Positions 1 through 10,580 of a stretch of 64,000 bases of DNA are shown one piece after another. The position numbers and the translations under genes are program-made. The DNA comes from Aquatica leii (lineage: Eukaryota > Arthropoda > Insecta > Coleoptera > Lampyridae), in contig CM069432.1 in assembly GCA_035610365.1 (NCBI GenBank), positions 231,840,532-231,904,531 on the forward strand, in the 5' to 3' direction. The first letter of the stretch is position 1. Each line of letters begins with the position of its first letter. The notes below the pieces were generated by a model. The model ran no database searches and had not been told where the DNA came from. It saw nothing but the letters and a program-made list of their open reading frames with translations.

Positions 1-769
1 TCTACGTCCATTTATATCTGCGCCTTGCAAAAAACATTTTTTTGCAGTGCATATTATATCACATCCTGCTAGACGTATGCATGATTGTTAATGGAGAAAG
101 ATTAGAAACTTTGCGTTTGTACATGTATTTCAGGTCAGAAAGGTCGAAAGTTTAGCGTCACACACAAAATAAGATAGGAAATTATCAAACTGCTACAAAT
201 CGTTGTAGACGTCTTTCAGGATCTCGTGAACTGTGGCGCTATAGTCTGTATATGTCAAAATACTATTATTTGTCTTACAAACATTCGCCGGTACATTTTT
301 CTAACCTATCTTTGCTTTTATCGTTGTATTTGTTGTTAATAGCTCTTTAGGTATTAATATAAGTAAATTACTTTTTATTTAATAAATAAATGTCTGATTA
401 TTTTTAATTTTTATTGACGTGAAGCCTTTTAAATAGACGTTTTTGGAATTCAGATAGACTTCTCAAATTTTTTACTTTTAGCTTATTAATTCCCATTTTC
501 GACTCAAGGTTCACGACATAATGAAACGCCAAATCTATAAATTTTGGATATTGTTGGACCATCCATCTATCTTCTAATGGTTTCATTTATCTGGTAACAA
601 TTATCGACACCTTTACCCTTTGACCAGAAGCTATTCTTGTCAAGAATATTTCAACAAAAAACGTAGCAAGTATATTCTCAATAGATTTATGGTTTTTTTT
701 CAAAAAAAAGAATAACTAGAGACCAAGGTAGAAAATTTGAATGCACACTTTCCTTTACACAAATAAAAT
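1..769. other. AT-rich stretch without a recognised gene
   Basis: I see no convincing gene. A 60-codon open frame lies on the minus strand at 404-586 but resembles nothing I know and has no splice or promoter context. The far right probably grades into the decayed gypsy sequence that becomes readable near 770. Confidence 0.5.
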
Positions 770-1310
770 TGTTAGGAAATTAGCATATTACAACGACACC
801 ACATCGCCTTGCTGCAAATGCAAAAATAGAACGTTGGTACAGATGTCTGAAATCAGCTTATAAAGCACAGCTGACTTACAATTGGATTCAGTATGACGTG
901 GTCTACGTTTATATGTTATTCTAGAAATAAACTCTAATACAGCAGTTTATGAACAATCTTTAAGATTACCAAATTCATTTTTTACAGTTATTCATCAAGA
1001 AAAAAATAAGTCAAATTTTGTTCAACATTTAAAATTACAAATGAACTAGTTAAAACTAGTTAAGTTGAGACATAATTCCTTGATTAACACCTTCGTACAT
1101 CCATAGTCGCATTATTCGTCTCACATATTTATACGACAGGATGCAGTACGTCGTCTTTTGCAAACTGTTTATAACGGGCTTTACAAAGTCGTAAATCGAT
1201 AGGAAACATTTGTTGATATAGCAACAGATCGAACTATTAAAATAATTTTAGTTGATCGTCTGAAGCCTGTTTTCTTATTAAACGATGCAGAACAACCAAA
1301 TTAAATTAAA
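770..1310 (+). pseudogene. Decayed Ty3/gypsy integrase and pol C-terminus
   Basis: This is a heavily mutated piece of the end of a gypsy pol polyprotein. About 780-900 reads like the end of the integrase core of insect gypsy elements (a PHRLAANAKIERW-like stretch where intact elements have the integrase glutamate, followed by an LKSAYKA-like segment). About 1130-1310 reads DAVRRLLQTVYNGLYKVV and then VDRLKPVFLL, the typical C-terminal tail of these integrases. Stops and frameshifts separate the blocks, so nothing functional is left. No LTR was identified. It lies just left of the pogo-like transposon, whose target was probably this relic or its 3' flank. Assignment rests on motif recall only. 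Confidence 0.6.
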
Positions 1311-1441
1311 ATTCCAACGGCACAAAGAGAACTACTAAACTATTAAATAACCTACCAGCCTTTTTTATGTTATCCCTAGGGAGAGAGTATGTAATAGATC
1401 AGCCAATTCTTCTAGTATCGCAGTTTGTTAAAATTAAAGTA

Positions 1442-1711
1442 AGGTAACGGCACCTATAGATGACACCTTAAGAGGATGAATTTCTTTATAAATATTATTT
1501 ATTTAGTATTTACTGAATATTAGCATTTCTTCTGTGACATGTAGCTTTATCAGAATATATTGTTACATATTTGATAGTCCGTTTCTTATTTTATTACATA
1601 TTTATATTTAGAATTTTTTTTATTTATTTATAGTTGTTGGAACCTATAGATGACACTTCTACTTTTTGAATTTCTAATAGATGACACCTTGTATCCCCAA
1701 TAGATGACACA
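1442..1711 (+). repeat. Left TIR and subterminal TAGATGACAC repeats
   Basis: The left terminal repeat occupies about 1442-1467. The motif (A/T)ATAGATGACAC(C/T) recurs at 1454-1467, 1643-1657, 1675-1688 and 1697-1711, all in the same orientation. Repeated subterminal copies of a TIR-internal motif are typical of transposase binding sites; that role is inferred. Confidence 0.8.
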
Positions 1712-1853
1712 GAAAATTTATGAACGCGGTTTATTCATTAAACAAAATACAAAAGAAAATCATGTTTATACAAAATATTTTATTCATAATTATCCATTTC
1801 TGGCACTTTAAACGCTCCTCTGGTATTTACAGGCATTGGCGCTAAAATCTTTT

Positions 1854-2299
1854 TTATGATGTCATCTCTTCAGGGAGGGGCCATTTATAATTCGATCCGC
1901 TTTTCACCATGGAACTTACAAAATATGTCCCATCAATTTCATTAATTTTTTTTATTTTTCCTGGATAATATTGATTGAAATATTTGACAATAACGTAAGT
2001 ATTTATCTTTATGTGTTCTTCCACATTAGATGTTTCGGAATCTGATGCTCTGTCCCACTCAATATCATCATCAGATTCGAGAAGTACTTCATCAGTATTA
2101 TCACTATCTGACGATGAAGAAATACATTTTTGCTTCTTACAATTTCGCTTCTTACGGTTTGTCTCTTTTTCTTTCAGCAATTCTTCTTTTTTTCTTTTAT
2201 TTTCTACGCGTTTTTGTTTCCTTTCTAATTTTTCAGCTTCTTCTTGTTTTTTCTTGTTTTCTTTATTCTCATAATAACTTCTCCAAGATTCTGAAGTTG
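1854..2299 (-). pseudogene. C-terminal part of the pogo-like transposase, out of frame
   Basis: Open reading continues downstream of the main transposase frame, shifted by one base at the A12 run. It encodes a lysine/glutamate-rich, probably coiled-coil segment (KEELLKEKETNRKKRN), a serine/aspartate-rich acidic patch (SSSSDSDN), and a short domain ending in PLPEEMTS before TAA. The last domain (VKYFNQYYPGKI, then GTYFVSSM) is shared with C-termini of related insect pogo-like transposases as I recall them. One extra A in the run would join both parts into a protein of roughly 720 residues. Whether the shift is a mutation, an assembly error or slippage cannot be told here. Confidence 0.65.
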
Positions 2300-4036
2300 C
2301 TACAGAGGGTAGTTTTTCTTTTTTTTTTTTAGTTTTGTGTCTGATTTAGGTGTTGGCCAAAATAATGATTTTTTAAATGGGGTTGGTATGTTCATACCGA
2401 CATCTATATTTTTAGTTGGAGTTTGCTGTTGGGCATCAAGATTATTGCCAGCTTCATTGTCTTTATTTGGTGCAATTGGAAGCCCTTTTTCCATTTCGGC
2501 GTTAATTTGAGGGTTGATTTCTTCGATATTCTGAAAAGTAGGTGTATCAATTTGGGCTACATTTTCCACTTCCACGTTAATTTGAGGGTTGTTTTCTCCA
2601 ATATTCTGAAAAACATCAGTTTGAGCATTCTCTTCTACTTCATCATAAATTTCGCTAACTGTAACGTCTTGGTTAACCATATTTTTTACTTTTGTCCAAA
2701 CGGTATAAAGAGTTGTATCTTCCAATTCAACAAAATTTCTCTTAAAATTTTCCATCTTTTCAAGTCCTATAATGTTTTCTAAAAACGTTAGCTTATTTTG
2801 CATGTCTAAATTTATATCTCTATTAACAGTAAGTTTCGTATTCGTAAAGAACTTTTGAAAATTAATTGCGCTTGAATTAAAAGGGCAAAGGCCACAGGTA
2901 CGAAAGCCATTTACTATAGTTTCTTGTTTTAATTCTTTAATAACCCCTTTTAACAAGGGCGCAAAATGTTCACGTTTTAATCTTGAACCATCATTTTCAA
3001 TTCTCCATGTGTGTACTGCACCTTTCCACAGTTGCTTCATTGGCCGAAATACAGCCACATCTAAAGGCTGAAGGATATGTGTGGCGTTCGGATATAATGC
3101 TATTAATTCAATGCCATGGCTGATACAAAAATTACTTAAATTTAATGTAAGGTTACTTGCATGACCATCAACAAAATACAGAATAGGCAAAGGTATGTTG
3201 TTAGTAATGAGCCATGGATGTAAGATGTTTGCAACATATTCGAAGAAGCTCTCCCCTGTCATCCATCCTGATTCCGTCTTTCCAACACCCCAACCTGGAG
3301 GAACTGAATATGCGACATGTGCAGGTATTCTTTCATACGAGTATACAATCATAGGTGGTGCAATGGCACCTGCTGCATTCACCGTCATTAATATGGTCAA
3401 ACATTCCTTCTCGTCGTTATTAATGAAAGAATATACTGTTTTATCACCTTTTTGCGCCAGAACTTTATCGCCTTTAGGACTCATGAAAAAAGCTGATTCA
3501 TCTGAGTTGAAAATCCTTCTAGGGTCATCAAAAATGTCAAGTAAGTTTTTTTCCAAAAAATATTTTTGAAGTTCTAGAAACCAGGTCTTTATTTTTGTTT
3601 CTGTTAGACTTGCTCTGCTATTCGTCAAATTTTGTGGTGTTCGAATTGAGACTTCAGGGTGTCGTCTTAAAAATAACTGGTACCATTTTTTCCCTGGCTT
3701 TCCGTCTACAAACTTCGTTGTTTTATTTAAGCTCTTGCATAGTAATTTAACAGAATTCAGCAATTGGTCTTTTGTAACAGGAAAACCTCTACGTCCTACT
3801 TCTATTATCCACTTTACTAAATTATTTTCCTCTTCAATGCTCAAAACGGGTTTTGGGCCCATTTTTGCATCTTCTGGCAATTTTCCTTTTAATTTATATG
3901 CTAATGTTGTTCGTGGAATATTAAATAATCGGGCGGCAGCCTTTATTGACATGTTATTTTGACGAACACTCGTTAATGCGTTTTCCAAGTCATCCTTTTT
4001 GTATTTAAGGATTTTCTTTTCATTTTTCCTTGACAT
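2300..4036 (-). CDS. Pogo/Tigger-like DDE transposase, main part
   Basis: This open frame of 578 codons encodes the transposase that would cut and paste the surrounding element. Residues about 10-52 form a pipsqueak-type helix-turn-helix (SIKAAARLFNIPRTTLAYKL). Residues about 65-130 look like the CENP-B-type second DNA-binding domain. The DDE_1 catalytic domain follows, with likely catalytic residues D179 (FNSDESAFF), D290 (YFVDGHASN) and D326 (ATHILQPLDVAVF), a DD35D-like spacing. The tail from about 480 is low-complexity and acidic. The start is the first ATG, just before the helix-turn-helix. The frame stops right after a run of twelve A residues (2319-2330), beyond which coding continues one base out of phase, so this is not the true C-terminus. 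All catalytic residues appear intact. Confidence 0.88.
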   Translation of the reverse strand: MSRKNEKKILKYKKDDLENALTSVRQNNMSIKAAARLFNIPRTTLAYKLKGKLPEDAKMGPKPVLSIEEENNLVKWIIEVGRRGFPVTKDQLLNSVKLLCKSLNKTTKFVDGKPGKKWYQLFLRRHPEVSIRTPQNLTNSRASLTETKIKTWFLELQKYFLEKNLLDIFDDPRRIFNSDESAFFMSPKGDKVLAQKGDKTVYSFINNDEKECLTILMTVNAAGAIAPPMIVYSYERIPAHVAYSVPPGWGVGKTESGWMTGESFFEYVANILHPWLITNNIPLPILYFVDGHASNLTLNLSNFCISHGIELIALYPNATHILQPLDVAVFRPMKQLWKGAVHTWRIENDGSRLKREHFAPLLKGVIKELKQETIVNGFRTCGLCPFNSSAINFQKFFTNTKLTVNRDINLDMQNKLTFLENIIGLEKMENFKRNFVELEDTTLYTVWTKVKNMVNQDVTVSEIYDEVEENAQTDVFQNIGENNPQINVEVENVAQIDTPTFQNIEEINPQINAEMEKGLPIAPNKDNEAGNNLDAQQQTPTKNIDVGMNIPTPFKKSLFWPTPKSDTKLKKKKKNYPL

Positions 4037-4211
4037 TTTGTCATAAACAACTGGAAAAAAATTAAGTTATGTTAGTGTAACGATTTTTAACTGTAAGAAT
4101 TGAACACATTGATAGCTATTGTAATTTTTTTTATTGTTGAGCATGAGTTTACAACAAATTTAATGCTTTCCCCAATGCATGACAACCGACAACTCTATGC
4201 ATGCCATGGCA

Positions 4212-4763
4212 TGTCATCTATTGGTTCTCATCATTTTCAAGTACTGCTATCTTAAGTGGTAAATCTTCTATAAGAATACTATTTATTAGAATGTTAATCC
4301 TAACTTTGAAGCTTTTCTTATAGATGACACCCTATGTCATGCATTGGACTTTTCTTACTTTTTGTTATCTTATAGTTGACACCTCAATTACAACTCAACA
4401 TTTTTATATTTTTTCTATTAGGACGATAACACAATCAATACAAAGCCCTTATTAATTTAATAAAAGAATTACAACCGGGAATAGTTCAAATAATAAAAGT
4501 CTCCTTGACTGTTGCTGTCTTTGTACTACTAAAGATTTTACTTACATAATTGAAAATTTGCAACTGTCACTTACACAAACCATAGACTGACATGAAGTTA
4601 GTAATACATAAACCTTGAAATATATCCAGAGGTTCTCAACATGTAATACATTAATTGTATGAACATATTACAAAACATTTAACCGACTTTTCTGATTATA
4701 AATTAAATATTTTAATTTAGATGTCATCTATAGGAGCAGTGTCATCTATTGGTGCTTTTACCT
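4212..4763 (-). repeat. Right TIR and subterminal TAGATGACAC repeats
   Basis: The right terminal repeat is about 4738-4763. The same motif as at the left end recurs at 4212-4224, 4720-4733 and 4739-4752 (minus orientation) and at 4318-4332 and, with one change, 4371-4383 (plus orientation). The mixture of orientations differs from the uniform left end. Confidence 0.75.
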
Positions 4764-4765
4764 TA

Positions 4766-5994
4766 GTTTAACAGTTAACTTTGAATTGATATATAAAAAG
4801 ATGACTAGTTTTTTTGGATTTTTTTTAAAATATGAAGTTTAAGTTATAACAATACTAATATTAGCAAACAATTTCAAGTGACCAATAGTAGAATTGAAGA
4901 TGTTATGAACTTCAAAGTTCACTAAAAACCAATAAAAAACTTGATAGATTTAATTAAAATAGGGTTTTTGTAAACCACAATTAACGATAATATTTTTTTA
5001 CAATAAAACATTTAATGTGCAGCAAACTAAGATTTGAGCAAAGATAAGTCTATAAAAAGGTAATTATTTTAAACAGTTCTTTTTATAACTTATTATTTTA
5101 TATGTTATTTATAATTATTTATTGTCTATATAATGTATATAAGACGAATTAGTTATGCACAGCTCGAATACATTATTAATATATCACAAAATAGAACAAA
5201 TTGTAAGTTTCTTAAAGTCAACTTAAAAAAGACTGTTTTTTTCTTATTTTTTATACCAGTCACATTTTTTGTAGAAACATAAATACTGCCAAAATTGTTG
5301 TTGCGTTGTCAATATACCCCCACATGCACGTCACTGGATATCTCCGTTCAACGTATATGAAAGTCATGTTTAGCTAAAGATAAGTATAATCTAACAGATA
5401 TTTTCTGTACATTAAATGATAATGTACGTTTACACTTGAAGAAACTGAAAAGTATTTAAACACTACTTACATGGCAATTACGTAATAATAATTTTAAACA
5501 ACATATTAGCTCGTTATTTAACGCAAAACAATAACTAATAGCGTATAGTATTTTGCATTAGTGCCGTAAGATATTTTTACAGTTTATAATCACTACTTAT
5601 TTACCAAAACAATACGTTTTATGTTTTTTCATTAACGTAAGTAAGAATGAAAGATCATTTTTGTTATAATATATGTTAAGTTATGACTGACTACCACAAA
5701 ACACACTGAAATTGCTATTTTTCTTTATTATCGCCACTTATTTATTAAAACAATGGAGTATTTTTACACGTAAATTAATTTTTTTTTTGTTTTATTGCGT
5801 TAGGACAATAAAATTTGGGTTTAATGATGACTGACAGTTAAACTATTACCATTAATTTATTAAATAGCTCTCTCAGAATCTACCAAGGTTTTTTTAGAAA
5901 TTAGTAATAATAAGCTAAGTTTTTTACAGAACAAAACGAAAAATCTGCAAAAACTTGAGAAAAATCGACATAACAGTAGTAAAAAATAAAATTT
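4766..5994. other. AT-rich, no gene seen
   Basis: No open frame or recognised motif. The sequence is A/T homopolymer-rich with stops in all frames. Confidence 0.5.
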
Positions 5995-6313
5995 TAATAA
6001 ATGTTAAAAATAAAAACTGGTGTGGTCACTACACGACTTTCCTATAAGGAATAATGAACGAATGTGTACATATTTTTTTAAGGTTATGTTGTCATAAAAC
6101 CATTTTGAAGTGATATGTACACGTTTGTACTTATTTTCTAGCATGCAATAATTTCTTTTAAATTTTTCTTCTCGATTTCATTAAGATAATATCGACTAAC
6201 CTTTATATAAGTAAATCAGTAAAAAAATCGCCGCAGGCAGGATTCAAAACTATATTATATTTGTGAATTCATTTTAAATTACAAACTAAATATCTGATAA
6301 ACTGTTAATAATA

Positions 6314-7240
6314 TCAGGTGCGCAACTAAGTTCCCGCTGTTTTTCGAAAGATGGCTCCAGCAGTAAGTGCTGGTCGATTGTGACTTATCTAAAACGTCAT
6401 AAATCAAGCTTAGATACATGGTAAACAAACCGCTTCAACACATTAGTGATTTTGCTTTTGCGTCATATACTTTTGATTGTGTGAAAATGTCTGATTTTGT
6501 GCCAAATAATCGTCATTTGCGGGAAGTGTTGCTTTTCTTCTTTCATTCGAAGAAAACGGCGGCTAAAGCGCATCGAGAACTCATAAAAGTTTATGGAGAA
6601 GCTGCTCTAAGTGAAACAACGTGCCGTGATTGGTTTCGTCGCTTCAAAGACGGTGATTTCAATGTTGACGACCGTTCGCGTGCAGGAAGGCCAAAAATCG
6701 TCGAAAATGCTGAATTGGAGGCATTGCTCGATGAGGATGAGTTGTTGAAACCGAACGAAACCATCACTGGGGAACGGTATCGAACTCAATTGATGCGATT
6801 GAGCCGAGCATTGCGTGAAAAGCGGCCACAATACGAGCAGAGGCATGAAAAAGTAATTCTACAGCATGACAACGCTCGGCCTTACGTTGCCAAACCCGTT
6901 AAATCGTACTTGGAAACGCTCAAATGGGAAGTCCTACCGCACCCGCCATATTCCCCAGATATTGCGTAGTCCGATTATTATTTGTTCCCTTTGATGCTAT
7001 ATGGTCTGGCTGATCAGAAGTTCCGCTCATATTAAGACATCTCAAAATGGCTTGATTCGTAGATAGCCTCAAAAGACGAACACTTCTACCGTCAAGGTAT
7101 TTGAACTCTGCCAGAAAGATGGGAAAAAGTTGTCGCTAGCGATGGGCAATACTTTGAATGATTCATTTGTAACCATTTCTTCACAATAAAGTTGCATTTT
7201 TATATTAAAAAAAACAGCGAGAACTTAGTTGCGCACCTGA
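6314..7240 (+). mobile_element. Internally deleted mariner element, 927 bp
   Basis: The element begins TCAGGTGCGCAACTAAGTTC and ends in its inverse. The two ends match for about 29-31 bases with one difference. A TA duplication flanks it (6312-6313 and 7241-7242). Full mariners are about 1.3 kb, so roughly 0.35 kb is missing, all from the middle of the transposase gene. The TIR style (GGTGCGCAACTAAG) suggests the mellifera-type lineage, but I am not certain. Well-preserved TIRs mean it could have been mobilised in trans. Confidence 0.88.
6487..6969 (+). pseudogene. Mariner transposase with internal deletion
   Basis: Translation from ATG at 6487 begins MSDFVPNNRHLREVLLFFFH, the usual mariner start; an in-frame ATG at 6418 lies in what should be 5' UTR. 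The N-terminal HTH (ETTCRDWFRRFKDGDFNVDD) is followed by RAGRPK. The frame then jumps from LLDEDELLKPNE to HEKVILQHDNARPYVAKPV, so the linker, the WVPHEL-type motif and the first catalytic aspartate are deleted. The second aspartate (QHDNARP) and third (YSPDIA) remain. A stop follows SPDIA, after which YYLFPL and later relic sequence is readable to about 7160 with more stops. No active transposase can be made. Confidence 0.88.
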
Positions 7241-7733
7241 TAAATAATTTTTTTTTATTTGAATAAATTGTTAGGAAGAAATCTCTATAAGAAACTGTAA
7301 AAATAATTTAAATAATTTACATATGTACAAAATTATATAAGAAAAACTGTTAAAAATGGCGGGTACACCCACTTCCGGTTTCTTTATCAAATCCATCTTT
7401 TGAAAAAGCAGAGAGAATATAAAAAGCCGGCTCCATACCAAATTTCAAGTTACTGGGACTTTTGATTCGAGAGTCATCGTAAGTACATCCAAAGATATAA
7501 AGAAGTCAAATGAATATAGAGAAAAATGGTTATTTTTTAAAGTATCTTCCTTTTACTTTAAGATATGGAATGTTTTCATAAAAAAAATTGTTGCAGACAG
7601 GATTCGAACCTAGCATTATATATATAATTTACTTTAAATTATAAATCAAATATCTAATAAACTGTTAATGTTAGAAAAAAATTTTACTAGGACTTTTGGT
7701 TCGAGAGTTATCGTGGGTACCTCGTTACACACA

Positions 7734-7765
<32 letters not shown>
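7734..7765. repeat. (AC)n microsatellite
   Basis: An uninterrupted AC dinucleotide run of about 30 bases lies at the end of the repeat module at 7681-7730. Confidence 0.9.
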
Positions 7766-7768
<3 letters not shown>

Positions 7769-7899
7769 ATACCCAATATTTTTTTGTCAAAAATACATTT
7801 TTCGGATTCAGGAGACCCTAAAACGTAAAATTATGCAATAAAATTTTTTTGAAAAAAATTACTGTACTTTCCTTATAAGAAAGTAATAAATATCTGCAT

Positions 7900-8685
7900 G
7901 TTTCTGGAAAGATTTTTGGCGAGTAGATAATAATAGGAACTTTTCGAAAAATAAATATTTATTGGGCGATTGGGACATAGTTTTACGTGGAAACTAATGT
8001 CTATTTAAAAAGTTAGTGTTTGAACTAATCGTAACTAAGAATGTATTGTCAACTAACACTTTACACTTGTTTTTTAGTAATCTCACTTTTCATTTCCAAA
8101 ATTAATTTTTTATCGGATAAATTTCTGTGTGTAACAAAATGATTTAGTAATTTTATGCAAAAAAATGTACATGAAAAAATCAATCTATAAAAAGAAAATC
8201 CGATTAATTTTTGGCACGATAGATTAACAGAATGAAAAAAAAAATTTCTTTATTTATACAATAATTTGACAAAATTGATATTTGCCGTTGTTATAAACTT
8301 CATATTAAAATAATTACCAACCACGACGTGTAGTCTAATTCTAAGAAAGGTGAATTTTTAGCACAGTTTGTTATCTGTAAAAAAATGAAAGAAGAGAGTT
8401 TGCTAGCGGATAAAAAAATCGGATAAACTTTTAATTATGTATGACAACGCAATGTTTTATTGTGTTTATGTCAAAAAAGTTATTATTTTGATATTGTACA
8501 TTATTATATTTGATTTAAGTGAATTCTAATACAAACTCGCAATTTGGAAATGTATCCAGCGTTAATATGTATGTTAAGTGAAGTAGAAAACACGGTTTCA
8601 AGAAACAGCAAAAAAATCATAATTCTGTATGGTACCGATTCAGTAATTTTTGTAAAGAACCGAATTTTGATTTGAATTGTGAGCA
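7900..8685. other. AT-rich, no gene seen
   Basis: No recognised coding sequence. The far right may contain the very eroded N-terminal end of the Crypton-like relic that becomes readable after 8690. Confidence 0.4.
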
Positions 8686-8689
8686 ATCC

Positions 8690-9275
8690 CTTAAGAACGT
8701 GGCACAAATATTGATGGATTTGGCATTTAATATGAAGAAGAAAAATGAGAATATGAACATAAGGAGTATGTAGTTAAAACACTGTGGAACACAACTACAA
8801 AAATGATTCAACGTATTTACTTCAAAAAATTGAATCTCACTTTTAATCCTGGTATTCTACTTAACAAAGCACGTGCTGCACGAGGTTCAAATACGAAAAC
8901 AGTTATAATGTATTTCAGAAAAACGAAGAAAAACTTTTATTACTTTAACGAAAGACGAAGTTAATAAAATGGCAATATTATGTGATGAAAATTCGCCAAA
9001 AGGTCTTTTAAAAAATTCTTCCACCTTGCATTCTATGTGCTGGTCTGGCGGCGTGGTGAACCCGCAAATTGCATAATTGAACATTTTAGGGAAGATAAAT
9101 TAAATAATAGAAGGTTGATCTAAAAAACGTTGCGATAGCAAGTGGACGATTCAGAATAAAATAAATAAAGAATTGGGGTCAGTTAGATTATTCCACAAAT
9201 TACACCTAGAGATTACTGCTAACACTCCTAACCTATTTTGGAAAAACGCTCATTTTGTACACTTTGTCTTTACGC
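8690..9275 (+). pseudogene. Crypton-like tyrosine recombinase relic
   Basis: Across several frames the plus strand keeps blocks typical of insect Crypton-type tyrosine recombinase proteins: ILMDLAFNMKKKNENM, then VVKTLWNTTTKMIQRIYF, then LLNKARAARGSNTKT, then LTKDEVNKMAILCDENSPKG, then a W-R-R-G-E block (box A region, where the catalytic arginine lies) and finally SKWTIQNK and VRLFHKLHLEITANT. Each block sits in a different frame or is broken by a stop, so the gene is dead. The C-terminal part with the catalytic tyrosine was not found; the gypsy relic begins at about 9290. Identification is from remembered family motifs. Confidence 0.55.
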
Positions 9276-9292
9276 AATATCACTTTAAATGG

Positions 9293-9890
9293 TCAATCAT
9301 ATGCAAGTTGGAGAGGTTGTTGTAATCTATCTACCCGCAAAAACACAACTTCTGATGTCTCCAGGTCCCTCGGCACAAATGTGTTGTCCTTATGATGTTC
9401 ACTAGATTGTTGGTAGCGTAGTGTCTCCATCTGATTTTTTAAGCGAACTAAATAGTTGTTGGTAGGTTCTGTAGTTAAAGGTTCTTCGATCATAAGACCT
9501 GGTAACCGCAGTGTAGTTCCGTAGACTAATTCCGCTGTTGCATAACCCAGACCTTTTTTAATGGTATTGCGTATCCAACGGTCAACTATTGTCAACAGGT
9601 ACTCCTGCCCTTCACACACTGGCAGAGGCCCCACAATGTCTATTTGGACATGAGAAAAGCAAGCATCGGGTGCTGAAAACGTTCCTAGTGGTGCTTTTGT
9701 GTGTCTGTTGATTTTGCTGCTTCACATGTGTTGCTATGTTGTGTTTGATACCTGGCCAGAAATATTTACCAGTGACGAGTTTAATTTTCGTTTTAACACC
9801 AGGGTGAGAAAGATTATGGTTAGTTTCTATTATGTTACGACGATATTTTTCAGGTATGTAAACGCGATTCCTCTGTTCAGTAACTTCATA
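9293..9890 (-). pseudogene. Gypsy integrase fragment with internal deletion
   Basis: The right part keeps a degraded HHCC zinc-binding region (HPGVKTKI and YFWPGIKHNIATHV in shifting frames). The left part begins with the core start GPLPVCEGQEYLLTIVDRW, holding the first catalytic aspartate region, then jumps directly to TIKKGLGYATAELVYGTTLR, a late-core segment. The catalytic D and E between these are deleted. The C-terminus trails off near 9293. Not functional. Confidence 0.75.
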
Positions 9891-10580
9891 TCAAAGTTCA
9901 TGTTCAGAATTTAGAACTGGAAGTCTTGAAAATTGGTATTTGCCATCTTGCTGTAATTTTTGTAACTCGACATATTCGGCTTGTGCTTGTACTAGTGATT
10001 CAGCGCTAACCTGGACTCTTGTGATTGCTTGGATGCGTGACATATGGTCTGCTGCGATATTATCAGACCCCTTAATATACTGAATGTCGGTTGTGTACTC
10101 GGATACGAAGTCTAATTGTCTGCACTGCCGGGGACAACACTTTCTGCTTGAAGGCAAAGTTAGTGGCCTGTGATCTGTGTATACGGTAAATTCTCGTTCT
10201 TCTAGGAAATGTTTAAAATGTTTTATTCGTTTATAGATTGCCAACAGTTCTTTATCATAGGTGCTATACTTCTTTTGTGTAGCTGACAATTTTATGGAAA
10301 AGAACGAAGTTGGTTTTGCTTCTGTTTACGTGTTGTGCTGTTGTAGTACACCTCCTAGTGCTGTATCCGATGCATCAACAATAAGGGATAGCTGCTTCTG
10401 TGAATCTAGATATTTCAATACTGTTGCATTAATTAGGTTTTGCTTAGTTTTTTTGAATACTGTAATTCTATCATTCTCATTCTATCATTCCACTGTAATT
10501 GTGTGTATTTTCTAAAAATTTCTTTTATCTTACCATGGTAGTTGTATTTTAACCATCAGGTAACCATCTCCGGTAGTAAT
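9891..10580 (-). pseudogene. Gypsy RNase H and connection domain
   Basis: The intact stretch (9891-10289) starts SATQKKYSTYDKELLAIYKR and continues to EFTVYTDHRPLTL, covering the RNase H glutamate and second aspartate. It ends with SDNIAADHMSR and a spacer. Upstream, in other frames, LIVDASD supplies the first RNase H aspartate. The right edge at 10580 is the ISL2EU insertion point; the frame resumes at 15010 without loss if one AT is removed. Stops and shifts between 10290 and 10580 inactivate it. Confidence 0.8.

Larger units (their letters stand above)
1442..4763 (-). mobile_element. Complete pogo/Tigger-like DNA transposon, 3.3 kb
   Basis: Both ends are visible. The left end starts AGGTAACGGCACC and the right end, read on the minus strand, starts AGGTAAAAGCACC; both continue into a TAGATGACAC motif. 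The flanking dinucleotide TA (1440-1441 and 4764-4765) is the duplicated target expected for the IS630-Tc1-mariner-pogo group. It encodes one transposase on the minus strand, with an AATAAA poly(A) signal (1779-1784 on the plus strand) about 70 bases after the last stop. The near-intact gene and clean ends suggest a comparatively recent insertion. Confidence 0.88.
6019..7895. repeat. Older interspersed repeat hosting the mariner
   Basis: Flanks of the mariner share a style of repeat: ACTTTCCTATAAGG near 6037 and ACTTTCCTTATAAG near 7866, plus internally repeated modules. One ~96-bp module occurs at 6218-6313 and again at 7579-7674 in direct orientation (CAGGATTC, later CTAAATATCTGATAAACTG, as landmarks). 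A second module (CTTTTGATTCGAGAGTCATC) occurs near 7456 and again near 7694. The second copy of the first module contains GGATTCGAACC, the reverse complement of a tRNA B-box. No protein is encoded. Family unknown to me. Confidence 0.5.

Noticed and set aside
404..586. 60-codon minus-strand open frame
   Set aside because: No resemblance to a known protein, no splice sites or promoter, and such frames are expected by chance.
1440..1711. CRISPR-like array (repeated TAGATGACAC)
   Set aside because: Irregular spacing, TIR context and eukaryotic setting; these are transposon subterminal repeats.
2011..2332. Plus-strand open frames over the transposase C-terminus
   Set aside because: Serine/phenylalanine-rich antisense shadows of the lysine/aspartate-rich coding strand.
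7592..7612. Possible tRNA gene (B-box word)
   Set aside because: No cloverleaf or A-box in the surroundings; it is part of a repeated module.
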